Of a DNA stretch of 64,000 bases, positions 47,701 to 59,700 are shown one piece after another. This DNA is from Oncorhynchus masou masou. Taxonomy: Eukaryota; Chordata; Actinopteri; Salmoniformes; Salmonidae. Where the stretch lies: contig NC_088216.1 of assembly GCF_036934945.1 (NCBI RefSeq), forward strand, positions 50,242,486 through 50,306,485, given 5' to 3'. Under the pieces are notes generated by a model. The model saw nothing but the letters and a program-made list of their open reading frames with translations, made no database searches and was not told the DNA's origin. Made by a program: the position numbers and the translations under genes. How positions within the stretch are numbered: position 1 is the first letter of the stretch; each line of letters begins with the position of its first letter.

Positions 47701-50700
47701 GTTACAAAAAGGTACCACATCGTTGATTCTTAATAGACAGAAATGAGCACGCGAGAACGATAAATGTTTAAATGTTTAAACCCACAAACTTAGTCAATCC
47801 CCCCAAAAATGAAGTCCAATGGTCACTTTATGGACACTATAGTCTCGTTTTAATCCGATGTCTAGACTAGGTCGGCACAGAAAATACTCTTACAACTCAA
47901 TTGCTAATAACCCTGTTAAAAAGTCCGGTAACGGCCGGACGGCTCATGATGAAAGGCGAGTAGTGTGTTGTGTAACTTTTCATCTAGATTGGTATCATAT
48001 TGGCTTAGATATGATAGTAGGGAGATTTGAATTTAACATTGAGCTTCATCCAATACCTATACTATTGTGTGTTACACAAGTTGTGCCCTGCTGAACATTT
48101 TAGGGAAAAACATGCATACAGGATATGGAAACATTCAGTATGTTAAAACTGATATACTGTCAGTCTTCTCTTGTCTCTTCAGAAATCCATCTAGGCAGAG
48201 GCCTATAGGCAAACATTGTGACTCATGTTTAGATTCACTTCATGAATACTCAAACAGACAGGCTTATATCCACTCAGGGCCAACAGATGACCTCAGCAGC
48301 TCTGGTGAACCACACACTGACTGCATTACTGTACTGTTGACCATGTTCATGTCGGCTGGAGGCGTTCTCCTACTCACACTATAATGAAGCGTGCGCGTAC
48401 ACACACATATACACACACAGTCCCTCTCTCTCACAAACATTCACACACACAATAATGCATTCACGCACACTCTCTCTCACAAGCAAAGTGTAGCCCCTGG
48501 GATCGCCTCTCATCTAACAAGCGGGCAGGGGAGCCCCTACTTTATGAGGACCGTCACAGCAGCGTTCATGCACAATACATCTTCTAAACTGACGAAGGGT
48601 TGACTCTCATCTTCCATCTCTTTCCCCGTCGCCCACCAAACCAGGCAGGCAGCCAGGCCCGAGCAGCTAGCACTACATCCAGGCCTCCAGCTACAGAGCC
48701 TGTCTGCCTGCCTGCTGGCTTCACGCTGCTGCAGTGATTCAGACAGATGTGTGTAAAGGTCACCATATTTGTGCTATGCGTTCAGCTTATCTCCTATGAA
48801 TATGGAGGTGCTCCCTCTGCTCAGTTCCTCTCCCTCTCACACAGACAGAACACCAGTTATCTTCCTAATTATCTTCACATGGTCACACACTCACACCAGA
48901 AAACATGTCCCCTACCGGGCTGACTGAACTTTACATTATATATTATGCAAGCGGTTGTAGGATGTAGTACTGTGATCAAGATGGTGTCTGCAGAAGTCAT
49001 ACTAGTGTAGATGTGGGACATTTTGTTCTTTAATTTTACATTTAGCTCTTAAAGGAAAAATCGACTCAAACTATCTTTTGGTATTTGTTTCATTAGTCCA
49101 CTGTTGATACAGTCCCATACAGATTTAAGAGCATTATACAATTACAATTGAAGTTTCATTGTGCGCAAGGAAAACACTGTGAAATATTGATGTTGTGACA
49201 CAGTTTGATAATGACTCTTCCCTTTATGTATTTCTTAGGTAAGAAAGACCCTGGATGCCACCATGCAGACGCTGCAGGACATGCTGACGGTCGAGGACTT
49301 TGATGTGTCTGAGGCTTTCCAGCACAGCCAGTCCACTGAGTCGGTCAAGTCTGCCTCGTCCGACTCCTACATGAGCAAGGTCAACGTTGCTAAGAGACGA
49401 GCCAACCAGCAGGAGACGGAGGGCTTCTACTTCACTGTGAGTGGCTCTGATAAGTCACTTGACTTAAGACTTCACTGCGATTGGCTTTGACAACTAACTA
49501 CGCTTACAAAGCATTTTTTCTTCTCATTTGTATGAATGCTTCCTGGTACAGTACCTTGCAAAAGTTTTCATCCCCCTTGGCATTTTTTGTATTTTGTTGC
49601 ATTACAACCTGTAATTTCAATAGATTTTTATTTGGAATTCATGTAATGGACATACACAAAATAGTCCAAATTGGTAAAGTGAAATGAATTAAAGAACTTG
49701 TTTCAAGAAATTCAAAAACAATTAAAACGGAAATGAGGTGCGCGCATATGTATTTACCCCCTTTGCTATGCATATGTATTTACCCCCTTTGCTATGCATA
49801 TGTATTTACCCCCTTTGCTATGCATATGTATTTACCCCCTTTGCTATGCATATGTATTTACCCCCTTTGCTATGCATATGTATTCACCCCCTTTGCTATG
49901 CATATGCATTCACCCCCTTTGCTATGCATATGCATTCACCCCCTTTGCTATGCATATGCATTCACCCCCTTTGCTATGCATATGCATTCACCCCCTTTGC
50001 GATGCATATGCATTCACCCCCTTTGCCCCGAAATAAGATCTGATGCAACCAATTACCTTCCGAAGGCACATAATTAGTTATATAAAGTCCATCTGTGTGC
50101 AATCTGTTTGTCACATGATCTGTCACATGATCTATATATATATATATATATATATCTGCTCTTAAAGGCCCCAGGGTCTGCAACACCACAAAGCGGCACT
50201 ATGAAGACCAAGGAGCTCTCCAAACAGGTCAGGGACAAAGTTGTGGAGAGGTACAGATCAGGGTTGGGTTATAAAAAAAACTATCATAAACTTTGAATGT
50301 CCCACGGAGCACCATTAAATCCATTATTAAAACATGGAAAGAATATGGCACCACCACAAACCTGCCAAGAGTGGGCCGCCCACCAGAACTCACGGACCAG
50401 GCAAGGAGGAAATTAATCAGAGAGGCAACAAAGAGACCATAGATAACCCTGAAGGAGCTGCAAAGCTCCACAGCGGAGATTGGAGTATCTGTCCATAGGA
50501 CCACTTTAAGCCGTATACTCCACAGAGCTGGGCTTTACGGAAGAGTGACCAGAAAAAAGCAAGCAAACACTTTTGGTGTTCGCCAAAAGGCATGTGGGAG
50601 ACTCCCCAAACATATGGAAGAAAGTACTCTGGTCAGATAAGACTAAAATTGAGCTTTTTGGCCATCAAGGAAAACCCTATGTCTGGCGCAAACCCAACAC

Positions 50701-53700
50701 CTTGCATCACCCGAGAACACCATCCCATACTGTGGGGATGTTTTTCATCGGCAGGGACTGGGAAACTGGTCAGAATTGAAGCAATGATGGATGGCGCTAA
50801 ATACAGGGAAACTCTTGAGGGAAACCTGTTTGTCTTCCAGATATTTGAGACTAGGACGGAGGTTCACCTTCCAGCAGGACAATGACCCTAAGCATACTGA
50901 TAAAGCAACACTCGGGTGGTTCATGGGGAAACATTTTAAATGTCTTGGAATGGCCTAGTCAAAGCCCAGACCTCAATCCAATTCAGAATCTGTGGTATGA
51001 CTTAGTTTGCTGTACACCAGTGGAACTCATCCAACTTGAAGGTGCTGGAGCAGTTTTGCCTTGAAGAATGGGAAAAAAATCCCAGTGGCTAGATGTGCCA
51101 AGCTTATAGAGACATACCCCAAGAGACTTGCATTTGTAATTGTATTGATGTAAGTATATGGGTAGAGTCCAGTGTGTGCATAGAGCAAGTGCAGGAGGTT
51201 TAGTCCAAAAAGGGTAAATGGCCAGTAGCAGCAGGTAGCCATTTTGATTAGCTATTTAGAAGTCTTGTTTAGCAGTCTTATGGCTTGGTGGTAGAAGCTG
51301 TTCAGGGTCCTGTTGGTTCCAGACTCGGTGCATCGGTACCTTGCTGTGCAGTAGCAAAGTGAACAGTCTATGGCTTTGAAGGCAGAATTCTTATAAAAAA
51401 ATGTACGTCTTCCTCTGACACCGTCTAGTATAGAGGTCCTGGATGGCAGGGAGCTCAGCCCAGCTCGGCCCCAGAACATTGTCATCATGGGTTCAATTCC
51501 CACAGGGATCACATAAGTGTACTGTAAGTCACTTTACAAAAAGTATAATAGTGTCATACATTATTATTGTATTAACACAACTTACAGTGCATTAGAAATG
51601 TTTTTTTCATCTTTATTAATGAATTATATTAAAGTACTTATGCTCCTCAAGTTTAGTGGCTTTCTCCAGTGTTCCTCATTATGCAGCATTATGCCCTGTG
51701 GAATTCAGACAGGCAACCATCTGGTTGTGAATTCATTTGACTGGTATTATCATCAGGCTTTGCTGATACAAGTCATGCAAATTAATTATGAAATTAACCT
51801 TTTCTGTAATGCAGTACTGACTGTAGCCTACAGTTGCAAGTGTGGTCCTGTGTGGCTCTGTTTGTAAGAGTGTGGCATTAGCTAGGATTTCCGAGGTCGC
51901 GGGTTCATTTCCTGCAAGGATTACATATTAAACATGAATTCACTTACTGTACTACTTACTATAAATTGCTTTGGATAAAAGTGTCCCCTAAATGTCATAT
52001 TACACATTGTAAAAGTATTTTCTCTCTCTCTCTCTCTCTTTGCATTCTCTGTCTCTCTCTGCCTGTATAGAAATTTAAAGAGTACCTGAATGGCAGCAAC
52101 CTCATAGTTAAACTACAGGCCAAGCATGATCTACTGAAGCAGACGCTAGGAGAAGGTGAGAACAACTCTCATGTTACAATGCTGTTGTGCCACTTCTGGA
52201 TCACAATGCCATTCACTGGGCCTTCACCACCCCTTTAAAGCGCCAGCAGCAGCTTGCCAGTCTTCTTATGGTGCAAACATTGTTGTTTTCTTAAATAAAC
52301 TTAACTGCAATCAGCTACCAGTAAGAAAAGCATATTGTATAGACTCCCTTAAGTATTTATTTGGACAGTGAGCTAAAACTTTACATTTTGGTCTATACTC
52401 CAGCATTTTGGATTTGAGATCAAATGTTTAATATGAGGCAACAGTACAGAATGTCACCTTTTACTGTTTAGAAATGAAAGCATTTTATGTATCTTGTTCC
52501 CCCATTTGAAGGTGTCATAAGTATTTGGACAAGTTGAATTATATGATAATGAATTGAATGGTTAAATTATGAGTGACATGCTAACTTTTCACCATTACCA
52601 ATAACATGAGAGGTTTTCATTTTATTAGGAGGGGGGGTTATGATATTTATCCCTCTAACTTTCTCACTCATCAATATAAACGATTCAGTCAGGATTATCC
52701 ATAATCATGGTAGTATCCACAGTAATTTAGAAGTGCTCAGAAACATATATTCCTATTTACAATTAAAGTCACTCCAAAATGCACAATATGTTATTTACCA
52801 TTTAGTTCTATTGGTCACAACATAATCTGAAACACAACCCCAACAAACTGCAAATGCCCCCGAAAGGTGTGTAGAGTCACAAGCTTGATGTAGTCATTGC
52901 ATGCTGGAAATATTGGACCAAATACTAAACTTTTGACTACTTTAATAAACATATACAGTGCCTTGCGAAAGTATTCGGCCCCCTTGAACTTTGCGACCTT
53001 TTGCCACATTTCAGGCTTCAAACATAAAGATATAAAACTGTATTTTTTTGTGAAGAATCAACAACAAGTGGGACACACTCATGAAGTGGAACGACATTTA
53101 TTGGATATTTCAAACTTTTTTAACAAATTAAAAACTGAAAAATTGGGAGGAGGGAAGGAGGGCGGGGGACGGTGAGTAGGGTGAGAGGGAGGGAAGGGGG
53201 ACGGTGAGTCGGGTGAGAGGAGGGAGGGCGGGGGAAGGTGAGTCGGGTGAGAGGAGGGAGAGGAGGGAAGGGGGGCGGTGAGTCGGGGGAGAGGAGGGAG
53301 AGGAGCGAAGGAGGGCGGGGGACAGTGAGAGGAGGAGGGAAGGGGGACAGTGAGTCGGGAGAGAGGAGGGCGGTGGACGGTGAGCCGGGTGAGAGGAGGG
53401 AAGGGGGACGGTGAGTCGGGTGAGAGGAGGGAGGGGAGGTCGGGGGACGGTGAGAGGAGGGAGAGGAGGGCGGGGACGGTGAGTCGGGTGAGAGGCAGCC
53501 TCACCGCTGCTCCCTCCCTCTCAGACTGACCATCAGATTCAGTCCAGTAAAAAGAAGCACATTATTATGCTCACTTAACTGTGCCTCCACAAGTAATACA
53601 ACAAATGATCCTTTACGAGTGTGATCATGAACCAGAAAATAAAAATTAAGTATAATTTCAAAATGGTCCGAGAAGAACATTTGTACGGCAATTCAAGCAT

Positions 53701-56700
53701 AGCTAATATGCAGTGATAATGTATTGGGCCTATAGCCTACTGTACAAACCTTATTGCTACACAACTGTTTTTAATTGGTCAATGTTGCATAGGCTTATGT
53801 GTTTTAAGTCATGTTTAAAAAAAAATCTGAGCGTTAGATCTCGGCTTGCATTTTGACTCAGTGATCTTTACTTACTCAGAAAAGGTTGACGACCACTGCT
53901 ATAGACCAATGCAGTAGTAGGCCTATAACTTCCATTGCCAACTAAGTAAAATACATAGACCTAAAGCCGAGCAAATAAAAACAGTAGAAAATATCCTGAT
54001 AAATTCAGGTTCTTTCAATCACATGAATATATATACTCCGCCTGTCTGTATCCCTTTATATCTGTCTTGCACTTCACTAGCGATAGCTCAAGTCAACATT
54101 GTATCAACTCAGCAGGTTGGTGTGTTCAGGCATGAACACTCCTAAATTATGGTTCTAAAATAATCCAAAACCTGTTTCTCACAAGTGTAACAGGTCGTGA
54201 ACAATGCAAACAACATTTCCACTCCGAGAGTGAGAACAGTAGATGACTGTAATACATTTATTTTTTATATTTTATTTAACCTTAATTTAACTTGGTAAGT
54301 CAGTTAAGAACAAATTCTTATTTACAATAACGGCCTACCAAAAGGCAAAAGGCCTCCTGCGGGGGACTGGGATGAAAAAATAAATAGAATATAAATATAG
54401 GAAAAAACACTCACAACACTACATAAAGAGAGACCTAAGATGACAACATAGCAAGGCAACAACACAACTTGGTAGCAACACAACATGGTAGCAGCACAAA
54501 ACATGGTACAAACATTATTAGACATAGACAACAGCACAAAGGGCAAGAAGTTAGAGACAACAATACATCACACAAAGCAGCCACAACAGTCAGTAAGAGT
54601 GTCCATGAGTCTTTGAATGAAGAGATTGAGATAAAACTGTCCAGTTTGAGTGTTTTTTGCAGTCACTTGCTGCAGCGAACTGAAAAGAGGAGCGACCCAG
54701 AGATGTGTGTGCTTTGGGGACTTTTAACGGAATGTGAATGGCAGAACGAGTGTTGTATGTAGAGGATGAGGGCTGCAGTAGATATCTCAGATAGGGGGAG
54801 TGAGGCCTAAGAGGGTTTTATAATAAGCATCGACCAGTGGGTCTTGCGATGGGTATACAGAGATGACCAGTTTACAGAGGAGTATAGAGTGCAGTAATGT
54901 GTCCTTTTAGGAGCATTAGTGGCACATCTGATGGCCGAATGGTAAAGAACATCTAGTCGCTCGAGAGCACCCTTACCTGCCGATCTATAAATTATGTCTC
55001 CATAATCTAGCGTGGGTAGGATGGTCATCTGAATCAGGGTTAGTTTGGCAGCTGGGGTGAAAGAGGAGCGATTACGATACAGGAAACAAAGTCTAGATTT
55101 AACTTCAGCCTGCAGCTTTGATATGTGCTGAGAAAAGGACAGTGTACCGTCTAGCCATACACCCAAATTCTTGTAATGAGGTGACTACCTTAAGCTCTAA
55201 ACCCTCATAGGTAGCAATCACACCTGTGGGGAGAGGGGCATTCTTCTTACCAAACCACATGACCTTTGTTTTGGAGGTGTTCAGAACAAGGTTAACCTCT
55301 TGGAACTCCCCATCCCGGATCCGGGATCGTGACTAAAGCCTCAGGCTCATTAGCATAACGCAACGTTAACGATTTCTGAAAATCGCAAATAAAATGAAAA
55401 TAATGCGTCTGCTCTCAAGCTTAGCCTTTTCTTAACAACACTGTCATCTCAGATTTTCAAAATATGCTTTTGAACCATAGAAATTGACTAATTTGTGTAA
55501 GAGTATGCAAAGCTAGCATAGCATTTTGAGTAGCATTTAGCACGCAACATTTTCACAAAAACCAGATAACCAAATAAATAAAATCATTTACCTTTGAAGA
55601 GCTTCTGATGTTTTCAGTGAGGAGACTCTCAGTTACATACCAAATGCGCAGTTTTTCCTGAAAGCGTCTGTGTAGGAGAAATCGTTCCGTTTTCTACATT
55701 GCGTCTGGCTACCGAAACGAACTGAAAATTCAGTCACCTACAACGTAAAACTTTTTCCGGATTAACTACATAATATCGACCGAAACATGGCAAACGTTGT
55801 TTGGAATCAATCCTCAAGGTGTTTTTTCACATATCTCTTCATTGATATGCAGTTCGTGGAAGCTTGCTTTACTCTCTGTATCCCATGGAAAAATACTGGC
55901 AGCTGTCTTTTGCGCACCAATTTCGGCGCAGGACACCGGGCGGACACCTGGTAAATGTGGTCTCTTATGATCAATCTTCCAATGATCTGCCTACAAATAC
56001 GTCACAATGCTGCAGACACCTTGGGGAAACGACAGAAAGGGTTGGCTCATTCCTCTCGCATTCACAGCCATATAAGGAGACAATGGAAAACAGAGCCTCA
56101 AAAATCCTGCTCATTTCCTGGATGCCGTCTCATCTTGGTTTTGCCTGAAGCTCACGTTCTAGGGCACGCACAGAAAATATCTTGGTAGTTCTGGACACGT
56201 CAGTGTTTTCTTTCGAAAGCTATCAATTATATGCATAGTCGAGCATCTTTTTGTGACAAAATATCTTGTTTAAAACGGGAACGTTTTTCATCCAAAAATG
56301 AAATAGCGCCCCCAGAGCATCAACAGGTTAAGGGTAGAGAAAGCTTGTTGGACATTAAGAAAGCTTTGTTGCAGAGCATTTAACCTCTAGGGTATGTGGG
56401 ACGCTAGCGTCCCACCTAGCCAATATCCAGTGAGATTGCAGAGCGCCACATTCAAATAGAGAAATACTCATAAAAATTCAGAAAAGATACAACTTTTTTA
56501 CATTGGTTTAAAGATGAACTTCTTGTGAATCCAACCACGGTGTCAGATTTAAAAAATGCTTTACGACGAAAGCATAACTTACAATTATTTGAGAACGTTG
56601 CCCAGCAGACAAATCATTACAAACAGTAACCAGCCAAGTAGAAGTTACACAAGTCAGAAATAGAGATAAAATTAATCACTTACCTTTGATGATCTTCATA

Positions 56701-59700
56701 TGTTTTCACTCAGAAGACATTCATTTATTCAATAAATTTTCCTTTTGTTCGATTTTTTTATTTTTATTTTACCTTTATTTAACCAGGCAAGTCAGTTAAG
56801 AACAAATTCTTATTTTCAATGACGGCCTGGGAACAGTGGGTTAACTGCCTGTTCAGGGGCAGATAGTCTCTTTATATCCGAAAACCTCCATTTTGTTTGT
56901 GTTTTCTTCAGTAATCCACAGGCTCAAACGCAGTCACAACAGGCAGACAAAAAATCCAAATTGCATCTAAAGTTTATAGAAACATGTCAAACAATGTTTA
57001 TATTCAATCCTCAGTTTGTTTTTAGCCTAAATAATCGATAATATTTCAACCGGACAATAACGTCGTCGATATAAAAGGTAAACAAGAAAGGCACTGCTCT
57101 TACTCCCTCATTTTTCAGAATACAAGCCTGAAACAATTTCTAAACAATGTTGACATCTAGTGGAAGTTATAGGAACTGCAATTTGAGTCCAAAGTCAATG
57201 GATACTGTAATGGCATTGAATAGAAAACTACAAAAAAATATATCCTACTTCCTGAATGGATTTTTCTCATCTTTTCGCCAGCCAAATCAGTTCTGTTATA
57301 CTCAGACATTATTTTAACAATTTTGGAAACTTTAGAGTTTTCTATTCTAATCTGACAATTATATGCATATTATAGATTCCTGGCCTGAGTAGAAGGCAGT
57401 TTAATTTGGGCATGCTTTTCATCCAAAATTCCAAATGCTGCCCCCTACCCTACAGAAGTTAACACAATATCCGGGGAGGGGCCAGCTTGAGTATAAGACT
57501 GTATCATCTGCATATAAATGGATGAGTGAGCTACCTACTGCCTGAGCTATGTTAATGTAAATTGAGAAGAGGGATCAAGCCTTGGAGTACTCCCTTGGTG
57601 ACGGGAGGTGGCTGAGACGGCAGATTTTCTGACGTTAATTAGCAAACCAGGCCAAAGTCCCCTCAGAGACACCAATACTCCTTAGCCGGCCCACAAGAAT
57701 GGAATGTTCTACCGTATCATAAGCTTTGGCTAAGTCAATAAAAATAGCAGCACAATATTGCTTAGAATCAAAAGCAATGGTGAAATCATTGAGGACCTAT
57801 TAAGGCTGCAGTGACACATTCATAACCTGAGCGGAAACCAGATTGCATACCCAAGAGAATACTATAGACATCAAGAAAGCCAGTCAATTGATTATTGACA
57901 AGTTTTTCCAACACTTTTGATTAACTTCTTGATGCACCCATCCCGTTAGCGGGATCATTTTCGTCAACATCCGCTGAATTGCAGAGAGCCAAATTCAAAT
58001 GAAATTACTTCAGTTGTTTGCACTCACGAGACTCCCAGTTACACAATAAATGTTCCTTTTGTTCCATAAAGATTATTTTTATATCCAAAATACCTCCATT
58101 TGGTTGGCGCGTTATGTTCAGAAATCCACAGGCTCGAGCGTTCATTACGGTGCAGACAAAAATTCCAAATAGTATCCATAAAGTTTGTGGAAACATGTCA
58201 AACATTTTTTATAATCGATAATATTTCAGCTGGACAGTAGCTTCTTCAATAGCAGAGAGAAAGAAAATGGCTGCTCCACTCTGTTGCGCATGCAAAACGC
58301 TACTGGCACCCAGCCATCCCCTGACACGATGTGATCTTTCTCGCTAATTTTTCAAAATAAAGCCTGAAACTATGTTCAAAGACTGTTCACACCATGTGTA
58401 AGCCATAGGAAAAGGAATCTGGTGGATACCCCTTTAAATGGAGGGAAGGCTTGCAATGGAACATGGAGCTTTCAAAATAGAAGCCACTTCCTGGTTGGAT
58501 TTTCCTCATGTTTTTACCTGCAATATCAGTTCTGTTATACTCACAGACAATATTTTGACAGTTTTGGAAACTTTAGAGATTTCTATTCTAATCTGACAAT
58601 TATATGCATGTTATAGATTCTGGGCCTGAGAAATTGGCAGTTTCATTTGGGTACGTTTTTCATCCAAACATCAAAATACTGCCCTCTACACTCAACAGGT
58701 TAACAGGGCAAAATAGAAATAGGCCTATAACAGTTAGGATCAGCTTGATCTCCCCTTTTTAAATAAAGGATGAACTGTGGCTGGCTTCCAAGCAATTGGA
58801 ACATCCCCAGAAAGGAGAGAGAGGCTTGGCAATGATAGGGGAAGCAACTTTAAAGAAGAAAGGGTCTAAACCATCTGACCCAGATTCTTTTTTTGGGGTC
58901 AAGTTTAAGGTGCTCCTTTAGCACCTCGGACTCAGTGACTGTCTGCAGGGAGAAACTTGGCAACGGGGCAGGGGAAAAAGAGCGAGAAGCTTCAGGGATG
59001 GTCACATTAGAAGGGGTGGGAGATGAGGAATTATTGGACGGGCAAGGAGGCATGGCTGAGTCAAATAGGAATCCTGACTTAATGAAGTGGTGATTAGAGC
59101 TCAGCCACGTGCCAGTAACAACCACATCATCAACATTAAGGGACATGCGCAGCTGTGAGGAGGAGGGTTTATTCTCCAGGTCTTTAACCATATTGCAGAA
59201 CCTCTTGGGGTTAGAGCCACAGAGAGAACTGCTTCTTAAAGTAACTAATTTTGGCCTTCCTGACAGCCTGAGTGCACTTATTACTCATTTGCCTGAACGA
59301 TAGCCAGTCAGCCTGAGTATGCATGTGCCGAGCCTTTTGCCAAATGCAATTCTTGAGGTGGAGTAACTCTGCAAGATCACAGTTGAACCAGGGGCTGAAC
59401 TTGTTTTAAATTCTATATAATAAGATGCTCATGTCTCCCCCTAACAATGCGAGTCACTGTCCCAAAGGCGGGAATGCAGGCGACAAGCTTTGGTCTACAT
59501 ATTATGCCCATAAAAGTCAGGACAGATTTTTGCGAGAGTGAGTCCTCTTAGCCTCTTCCTCTCTGCTGAAACTAGTGAGTGAAACAGCACCCCCCTGTCT
59601 CACTATATGTATCCCATGTATCTGATGCTGTCTGGCCAGAAAAGTATGACATGTCATGCTCCCTTTTGTCCATACAGCATCAGATACACGGTCTACACAT

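Larger units (their letters stand above)
49549..51147 (+). mobile_element. Third Tc1-like family, right end lost, leader expanded as minisatellite
   Basis: The left end CAGTACCTTGCAAAAGTTTT and the following CATTTTTTGTATTTTGTTGC are the start of a well-known salmonid Tc1 group. The leader contains the 26-bp minisatellite (49741-50026) and (AT)n at 50131-50154, then the transposase pseudogene. Sequence similarity stops near AAGAGACTTGCATTTGTAAT, so the right inverted repeat is missing. Confidence 0.88.
54250..59410 (-). mobile_element. LINE with three TTAA-flanked insertions
   Basis: A non-LTR element on the minus strand. From its 5' side: 58850-59191 (VKDLENKPSSSQLRMSLNVD, TVTESEVLKEHLKLDPKK), RT core near 57690-57760 (FIDLAKAYDTVEHSI), an intact YADD box near 57490 (HLYADDTVLYS), and RT C-terminus at 54807-55166 (GVWLDGTLSFSQHISKLQAE, LPTLDYGDIIYRSA). 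Its 3' end (54250-54340) is the same TAAATAAGAATTTGTTCTTA ACTGACTT tail found on the SINEs. Insertions at 55296-56327, 56384-57458 and 57925-58699 split it. Frameshifts and stops make it inactive. L2/Rex-type; family not determined. Confidence 0.85.

Noticed and set aside
49733..50077. Repeat peptides with MHMYLPPL units, and a possible CRISPR-like array
   Set aside because: The array is strictly head-to-tail 26-bp units with no spacers, inside a Tc1 leader in a vertebrate intron.
53079..53504. 141-residue Pro/Leu-rich frame on the minus strand
   Set aside because: It is the complement of the G-rich minisatellite.
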